A stretch of 64,000 nucleotides of DNA from CAYQDR01 sp964416315 (GTDB lineage: Bacteria; Methylomirabilota; Methylomirabilia; Rokubacteriales; DASRDR01). The stretch spans positions 1 through 64,000 of the forward strand of contig CAYQDR010000002.1 in the NCBI GenBank assembly GCA_964416315.1. The letters run 5' to 3'. The notes under the pieces are model-generated. The model worked only from the letters and a program-made list of their open reading frames with translations, did not search any database and was not told the DNA's origin. A program made the translations under genes and the position numbers. This document shows positions 59,232-64,000 of the stretch, one piece after another. The first letter of the stretch is position 1; each line of letters begins with the position of its first letter.

Positions 59232-59735
59232 TTGGCCGCCTCGGTCCTCCGGCACCTCGAGGTTGCCGCCGAGCGCCTCGATCGGTGGGTCGACGCGATC
59301 AGCGTGGCGATCCTGGCGGCGATGACGGTCATCGCCTGCCTGGAGGTGTTCGTCCGCTACGTCCTGCGCCAGAGTTTGCCCTGGGCCGAGGAACTGCCGA
59401 AGTACTTGATGATCTGGCTGACCTTCCTCGGGGCCAGCCTGGTCACCCGGCGCGACGCGCACGTCGGCTTCACCACCCTCATCGAGTCGCTCCCACCTCG
59501 AGCGCGGCGGTGGATCGTCCTCGTCGGCCGCCTCCTGGTGCTGCTCTTCCTGTACTACGTCGTCCACTGGGGGATCGTCCTGGCCCTCACCATGGGGTTC
59601 GTGTCGGTGACCTCCGCCCTCCAGATCCCCTTCTTCTACGTGTTCCTGGCGGTCCCCATCGGCGGTGGCCTGATGATCCTCCAGCTGGCGGCGCTCACGC
59701 TGCGGGACTTCGCCAGCGCCGGCCGGGAGGGCTGA
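59232..59735 (+). CDS. dctQ: TRAP transporter small permease DctQ
   Basis: 167 aa with four membrane segments (AISVAILAAMTVIACLEVFV, LMIWLTFLGASLV, LVGRLLVLLFLYYVV, FFYVFLAVPIGGGLMIL). The conserved RQSLPWAEELPKYLMIWLTFLGAS identifies DctQ. TTG start 13 nt after dctP; it ends 1 nt before the dctM GTG. Forms the membrane complex with DctM. Confidence 0.92.
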   Translation: MAASVLRHLEVAAERLDRWVDAISVAILAAMTVIACLEVFVRYVLRQSLPWAEELPKYLMIWLTFLGASLVTRRDAHVGFTTLIESLPPRARRWIVLVGRLLVLLFLYYVVHWGIVLALTMGFVSVTSALQIPFFYVFLAVPIGGGLMILQLAALTLRDFASAGREG

Positions 59736-59736
59736 G

Positions 59737-61029
59737 GTGGACGTCGTCGGCGTCCTGGGGCTCTGCTTCTTCGCGCTCCTGGTCCTGGGCGTCCCCATCG
59801 CCTTCGCCATGGGGCTCTCCACCGTCCTCACGCTCCTGTGGAAGGGCGACGCCGCCATGCTGCTGGTGGTGCCCCAGAACATGGTCACCGGCGTGGACAT
59901 CTACGTTCTGGTGGCGGTGCCCTTCTTCATCCTCGCCGGCGACATCATGGGCGAGGCGGGGTTCACGCGGCAGCTCGTCGGCTTCGCCAACACCCTCGTC
60001 GGCCATCTGCGGGGCGGCCTCGCCCACGTGGTGGTGGTGGCGGAGATCTTCCTGTCGGGGATCACCGGCTCCGCCGTCGCCGACACGGCCGCCATCGGTC
60101 GCGTCCTCATCCCCAGCATGCGGGAGGAGGGCTATGACGTGGACTTCTCGGCCGCCGTCACCGCCGCTGCCGGCATCCTGGGTCCGATCATCCCGCCCAG
60201 CATCGTCATGGTCGTCTACGCGGCGGTCATGCAGACCTCGGTGGCCGCCCTCTTCGCGGCGGGAATCGTCCCCGGGCTGATCATGGCCCTGGGCCTGATG
60301 GCGGTGAGCGCCTCCATCGCCCGCCGGCGGCGCTATCTGGTCCGCGGGCGGCGGGCGACCGCCGGCGAGGTGGTCCAGGCGGCGTGCAAGGCGGTCATCC
60401 CCCTGATGATGCCGGTCATCATCCTGGTCGGGATCCTGGCCGGTGTCTTTACGCCGACGGAGGCGGCGGCGGTGGCCGTCGCCTACGGTCTCGTGGTCGG
60501 CTTCGCCGGCCGGTGGTTCCACTGGCGCGCCCTGGGCAGAGTCTTCCGGGGGACCGTCGTCACCTCGGCCATGGTGCTCTTGATCATCGCCTGCGCCCGT
60601 CTCATGGGGTGGCTCCTGGTCAGCGAGCAGGTGCCGCAGAAGGCCGGGGAGTTCATCCTGGACCTGACGACGAGCGCGTACGTCTTCCTGCTCATCCTGA
60701 ACCTGCTGCTCTTCGTGGTGGGTCTGTTCATGGACCCCGGCGTGGCCATCATCGTCCTGGGGCCGATCCTGGAGCCGGTGGCGGTGAAGCTGGGCATTCA
60801 TCCCCTCCACTTCGCCATCGTGATGGTGGTCAACCTCTCCGTCGCCCAGCTCACCCCGCCGGTCGGCTACGTCCTCTACGTCGCCTCCAGCGTCGCCGGC
60901 ATCTCGCTCGACCGGCTCGTGCGGGCGGTGTGGCCGTTCATCCTGGTGGAGATCGTGGTCTGCTTCCTGATCACCTATGTTCCCATCCTCCCCCTGTCGA
61001 TTCCGATGCTGCTCGGATATGTCCGGTGA
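59737..61029 (+). CDS. dctM: TRAP transporter large permease DctM
   Basis: 430 aa, about twelve membrane segments. Landmarks: FFILAGDIMGEAGFTRQLVG (about 64-83), EIFLSGITGSAVADTAAIGR (about 107-126), AAGILGPIIPPSIVMVVYAA (about 146-165), NLSVAQLTPPVGYVLYVASS. Sodium-driven uptake of an acid captured by DctP. GTG start right after dctQ. A truncated dehydrogenase gene begins 10 nt after its stop. Confidence 0.93.
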   Translation: MDVVGVLGLCFFALLVLGVPIAFAMGLSTVLTLLWKGDAAMLLVVPQNMVTGVDIYVLVAVPFFILAGDIMGEAGFTRQLVGFANTLVGHLRGGLAHVVVVAEIFLSGITGSAVADTAAIGRVLIPSMREEGYDVDFSAAVTAAAGILGPIIPPSIVMVVYAAVMQTSVAALFAAGIVPGLIMALGLMAVSASIARRRRYLVRGRRATAGEVVQAACKAVIPLMMPVIILVGILAGVFTPTEAAAVAVAYGLVVGFAGRWFHWRALGRVFRGTVVTSAMVLLIIACARLMGWLLVSEQVPQKAGEFILDLTTSAYVFLLILNLLLFVVGLFMDPGVAIIVLGPILEPVAVKLGIHPLHFAIVMVVNLSVAQLTPPVGYVLYVASSVAGISLDRLVRAVWPFILVEIVVCFLITYVPILPLSIPMLLGYVR

Positions 61030-61039
61030 GACGGTCGCC

Positions 61040-61437
61040 ATGACGGCCGCGCGCCGGGTGGCCCTCGTCACGGGCGGCTCGCGCGGAATCGGGCGGGCGA
61101 CCGCCCTCGCGCTCGCCCGCGGCGGCTTCGACGTCGCCGTGAACTATCGCGAGGCGCGTGCGGCGGCGGACGAGGTGGTGGCCGAGATCCGTGCCGCCGG
61201 GCCGCGCGCCGTCGCCCTTCAGACCGACGTCGGCGAGGCCACCGAGGCTCGCGGCCTCGTCGCCGGGGCGGTAGAGCATCTCGGCCGGCTCGACATGCTC
61301 GTGAGCAACGCCGGCGTCATCGAGAAGGCGGGCGTCCTGGAGCTGACCGAGGAGACGTGGGACCGGCTGTTCCGGGTGAATGTCAGGGGCGCGTTCTTCT
61401 GCGCCCAGGCGGCAGCGCGGCACCTGGCCACCTCTAG
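61040..61437 (+). pseudogene. Short-chain dehydrogenase, 3' truncated
   Basis: First about 133 residues of a classical SDR: cofactor loop VTGGSRGIGRATALA, LQTDVGEAT, LVSNAGVIEKAG and LFRVNVRGAFFCAQAAARHLA. The normal next part with catalytic Ser, Tyr and Lys is missing. At about 61437 the sequence switches to the reversed end of a cyclase gene. The frame stays open to 61492, adding unrelated residues. It was probably the catabolic partner of the TRAP operon. Confidence 0.85.
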
Positions 61438-61548
61438 CGCCTCGGCAAGCCCCTTCACCGGCACGGGGCCCAGCGACTTCACCTCGACGTAGCCCTCGGC
61501 CAGCGCCAGCGTATCGGGCGTGATCACGATCGCGTCCCTCAATCCCCG
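61438..61548 (-). pseudogene. Fragment of a class III adenylate/guanylate cyclase C-terminus
   Basis: On the minus strand: AIVITPDTLALAEGYVEVKS, then LGPVPVKGLAEALEVA, the characteristic end of the cyclase domain in large cyclase/ATPase/TPR proteins. Nothing before or after it belongs to a cyclase gene. It abuts the truncated SDR head-on, which shows a deletion or recombination junction. Confidence 0.65.
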
Positions 61549-61581
61549 ACTCTCTCCCCCAGCGCGGGCGAGGGACACACG

Positions 61582-62844
61582 TCAGGCGGCCCCGACCTCC
61601 CGCAGCTCCTGGCGCGCCGGGAGGCGCGCGGCCACCCAGACCCCCGAGGCGAGCGTGAGCGCGGCGACGACGTGGATCGCCGCGACCATGCCGAGGAGGT
61701 CCGCGATCACGCCCGAGAGGAGCGCGCCGACCGCGTAGCCGAGGTCTCGCCAGAACCGGTAGACGCCGAGCGCCGAGGCGCGCCACTCCGGCTGCGCCTG
61801 GTCGCCGATCGCGGCGAGGAGCGTCGGGTAGACCATGGCGGTGCCGAGGCCCTGGAGCAGCGCGGCGACGATCCAGGCGGCAGTCGTCGGGACCAGGACG
61901 ACGAGCCAGATCCCGAGCGCCTGGACGACCATGCCCCACGCGATCAGCCCTCGCCGCCCCCAGCGGTCGGAGAGGGCGCCCGTCGCGATCTGGCAGAGCC
62001 CCCAGGTCCCCGGGTAGATCGCCTTGATGAGGCCGATCGTGGCGACGCTCACGCCGTAGCTCGCGAAGAAGAGCGGGTAGATCCCCCACGACAGGCCGTC
62101 GTTCAAGTTGTTCACGAGCCCGGCCTGGCAGAGGGCCACGAGCGCCGGGTCCCGCCACGAGCAGCGGGCGAAGAGCGCCCCGAGGGACGGGGGCGCGGCG
62201 GGCGCGGCCGACGGGACCCCGCGCGCGGCCTCGAGCCGCACGTGGCCGAGCGTCTCCCGGACGTGGACGGCCGAGAGGTAGAGCCCGGCGAGCGCCGCCG
62301 CGATGCCGAGGTAGAACGGCTGCGGGCGGAGCGCGTAGACCGAGGCGAGATAGCCCGTGAGCCAGGCCGTGAGGCCGACGGCGCCGTAGCCCGCGAACTC
62401 GTTGAGGCCGAGGGCGAGCCCGCGCCGCTTGGGCCCGACGAGGTCCACCTTCATGATGACGGTCATCGACCAGCAGAGCGCCTGGTTCACGCCGAGCAGC
62501 ACGTTCGCGGCGTCGATCCAGATCCAGCGGTCGGCGGCCATGATCATGAGCGGCACGGGGAGGCCGACCAGCCAGCCGGCGACGAGGACGCGCTTCCGGC
62601 CCCAGCGCTCGGAGATCCGCGCCGAGAGGAGGTTGAAGACGGCCTTGGTCACCCCGAAGCTGACGATGAACGAGAGGATCGCCGTCTTGGAGGTGAGGCC
62701 GAACTCGGCCTCGCCGAGGAGCGGCACCACCGTCCGCTCGAGCCCCACCATGACCCCGACGAAGACGTTGACGACGACGAGGAGGGCGAACTGCGGGAGG
62801 TTCTCGACGAGGCCGAGGCGGATCTCGCCCGTGGGCCGGATCAT
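61582..62844 (-). CDS. Major facilitator superfamily transporter
   Basis: 420 aa with about twelve membrane segments. The loop ARISERWGRKRVLVAGWLVGL (about 74-93) and its second-half counterpart GALSDRWGRRGLIAWGMVVQ (about 279-298) are MFS motif A copies. A conserved RALEGLG-like LLQGLGTAMVYPTLLAAIGD occurs in the second half. Substrate unknown. It starts 6 nt after the stop of the metallo-hydrolase gene, so both are probably one operon and may share a sulfur-related role. Confidence 0.88.
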   Translation of the reverse strand: MIRPTGEIRLGLVENLPQFALLVVVNVFVGVMVGLERTVVPLLGEAEFGLTSKTAILSFIVSFGVTKAVFNLLSARISERWGRKRVLVAGWLVGLPVPLMIMAADRWIWIDAANVLLGVNQALCWSMTVIMKVDLVGPKRRGLALGLNEFAGYGAVGLTAWLTGYLASVYALRPQPFYLGIAAALAGLYLSAVHVRETLGHVRLEAARGVPSAAPAAPPSLGALFARCSWRDPALVALCQAGLVNNLNDGLSWGIYPLFFASYGVSVATIGLIKAIYPGTWGLCQIATGALSDRWGRRGLIAWGMVVQALGIWLVVLVPTTAAWIVAALLQGLGTAMVYPTLLAAIGDQAQPEWRASALGVYRFWRDLGYAVGALLSGVIADLLGMVAAIHVVAALTLASGVWVAARLPARQELREVGAA

Positions 62845-62850
62845 AGCGCG

Positions 62851-63588
62851 CTAGCCGACGCCGGCGTTGATCCTCCGGTTGACGTCGAAGACGGGCGGCA
62901 GCTCGGGAAGATCCGTCAGCGCGAACTCGACGAACGCCTCCTTCGGGGTGATCTGGAGCGCGGGATTGAATAGGCGCTCGAATCCGAGCGTGGACATGGG
63001 CTTGCCGCTGAGCCCCTTGCCGCACGCGGCGCCGCCGAAGTGCGCCGGGTAGATCTCCAGATGGTCGGGCAGCGTCAGGAGCTTTCCGTGGAGGCTGTCG
63101 TAGAGTTGCGCTGCAAGCGCCCGCTCGACGCCGCCCCCCACCAGATCCGGCCGCCCGACGCCGCCGCTGAACAGGGTGTCGCCCGTGAGCAGAAACCACG
63201 GCATCGCCGCCCGGCTCTCGTCGGTCACCAGCAGGCAGAGGCTCTCGGGCGTGTGGCCCGGCGTGTGGATGACGCGGAGCTTGACGTTCCCGACCTCGAG
63301 TACTTCATCGTCGCGAAGAGCCCGGAAGGGGAAGCTGACGCGAGCGGCCTCGTGCAGGCAGGTCTCGGCGCCGGTCGCGGCCACGAGATCCCGCGCTCCC
63401 GATCGGTGATCCGCCTGGATGTGCGTCTCGATGACATGGGTGATCCGCATCTTCTTCTGCGCGGCGGCTTCGAGGTACGGGGCGATCTCAGGCTGTGGAT
63501 CCACCACAGCGCAACATTGCCCGCCCCCTCAGCCGAGCAGGTAGGCTGCGCAGCCCGTTTCCGGACGCAAGAACTGGCGGAAGATCAT
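62851..63588 (-). CDS. MBL-fold hydrolase (persulfide dioxygenase/ETHE1-like) with in-frame UGA
   Basis: 245 codons if read from the ATG at 63588, which has AAAGGAGGGTGG in ideal position. MIFRQFLRPETGCAAYLLG starts the family domain, codon 20 is UGA (63531-63529), then GGGQCCAVVDPQPEIAPYLE continues in the same frame with ETHIQADHRSGARD (second metal His replaced by Gln), HTPGHTPESLCLL, LTGDTLFSGGVGR and YPAHFGGAACGKG. Without reading through UGA, only a shorter product from GTG 63507 is possible, with no good ribosome site. UGA may encode selenocysteine or be a nonsense mutation. Family members oxidise persulfides or act on thioesters. Confidence 0.75.
63492..63510 (-). promoter_or_regulatory. 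Candidate bacterial SECIS stem-loop
   Basis: On the minus strand GCTGTGG-TGGAT-CCACAGC forms a perfect 7-bp stem with a 5-nt loop holding G in its second position. It begins 19 nt after the UGA at codon 20, so the loop is 25 nt downstream. Position and loop fit the loose consensus for bacterial selenocysteine insertion elements. Confidence 0.45.
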
Positions 63589-63748
63589 GGCCACCCTCCT
63601 TTCTGGCTGCAATCGGCTTCTCCGATGCCTGAAACGATATTGCATCGAGATTTCCAATGTCAAGACCCACGAGGGCGGCTGCGAGCGTCCGGGTCTTCGG
63701 CGAGCAGGCCGGGCTTTCCGGAAGGAGAGCCGAGCCAGACGTGAGGCG

Positions 63749-64000
63749 TTACGGCGCGTGCTCGAGCTCGCGTTCGGCCCGCCACGGCTCGGGGCCGTCG
63801 AAGGCGTAGTACTTCGTGCGGACGAGGATCGGGTCGGCGCCCGCCGTGAGGCCGCGGGGGAAGAGGCCGTTGTGGAGGCGCACGACCGCGTAGTAGCGCG
63901 GCGCGATCTCCCGAACGGCGTACGCGTGCTTCTCGCCCTCCCGCCACTGCTCCCTCGCCTCCGGCGGGTCCACGACGATGAGGTTCCCCCAGTTTCCGTC
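63749..64000 (-). CDS. C-terminal part of an unidentified protein (runs off the window)
   Basis: The minus-strand frame is open to the window edge and reads GNWGNLIVVDPPEAREQWRE, KHAYAVREIAPRYYAVVRLH, GLFPRGLTAGADPILVRTKY. It ends at 63749. The protein-like composition and length support coding, but the start is outside and I do not recognise the family. A GTG at 63973 is in frame but unlikely to be the start. Confidence 0.6.
   Translation of the reverse strand, partial: DGNWGNLIVVDPPEAREQWREGEKHAYAVREIAPRYYAVVRLHNGLFPRGLTAGADPILVRTKYYAFDGPEPWRAERELEHAP

Overview
The window is 64 kb of uniformly GC-rich, densely packed bacterial DNA. Many starts are GTG or TTG, many genes overlap by 1-4 bases, and there are no rRNA or tRNA genes. 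The mix of carbohydrate-type ABC importers, a branched-chain amino acid (Liv) importer, a TRAP importer, many acyl-CoA enzymes, GAF-rich histidine kinases and VapBC-like modules suggests a soil or sediment heterotroph. An uncultured Rokubacteria/Methylomirabilota-like organism is my best guess, but this is inference from style, not from a marker gene.

Layout. 1-5.5 kb: a signalling cluster (multi-GAF hybrid histidine kinase cut by the window edge, a single-domain receiver, and a receiver-cyclase protein with altered active-site residues). 5.5-9.7 kb: Spy-like periplasmic protein, peptidase E, ACT protein, D-aminoacylase-type amidohydrolase, and an HTH/PIN toxin-antitoxin pair. 9.7-14.6 kb (minus): a carbohydrate-type ABC importer with a Tat-exported amidohydrolase. 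14.9-18.5 kb: small exported protein, PLP desulfhydrase/deaminase, LDH2-type dehydrogenase, two gene fragments and a rhodanese. 18.5-36 kb: two similarly built clusters, each with a binding protein, two CUT1-type permeases, a MaoC hydratase and CoA-transferase/acyl-CoA enzymes. They are separated by a transposon that split an enoyl-CoA hydratase gene. 36-41 kb: a VapBC pair, an orphan binding protein, GH88 hydrolase, HAD hydrolase, apt and a second Spy-like protein. 41-46 kb: hydroxyacyl-CoA dehydrogenase, HpaB/4-hydroxybutyryl-CoA-dehydratase family flavoprotein and acyl-CoA dehydrogenase. 45-50 kb: a complete Liv ABC operon. 50-55 kb: a second GAF-rich kinase, trpD and a DUF4126 membrane protein. 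55.6-61 kb: a transketolase (minus) and a TRAP operon (plus) behind a truncated insertion sequence. 61-64 kb: a junction of two broken genes, an MFS transporter, a metallo-beta-lactamase-fold protein with an in-frame UGA, and a partial gene at the edge.

Most striking points. (1) A 3,784-bp IS1595-like element at 25396-29179 with exact 8-bp target duplications and about 24-bp inverted ends. Besides its transposase it carries a DNA methyltransferase fused to an Mrr-like nuclease domain, a 58-aa protein, and a HEPN-like protein with an Rx4H motif. Both ends carry the same inward promoter (TTGACT-17-TATGCT). (2) The metallo-hydrolase at 62851-63588 has a strong ribosome binding site and family-like N-terminus, but codon 20 is UGA. 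A stem-loop 18 nt downstream fits the general bacterial SECIS pattern, so it is a selenoprotein candidate or a fresh nonsense mutation. (3) A second IS remnant places an IS-type promoter in front of the TRAP operon. (4) Two families of intergenic hairpin repeats punctuate operons, one behind genes and one directly before start codons.
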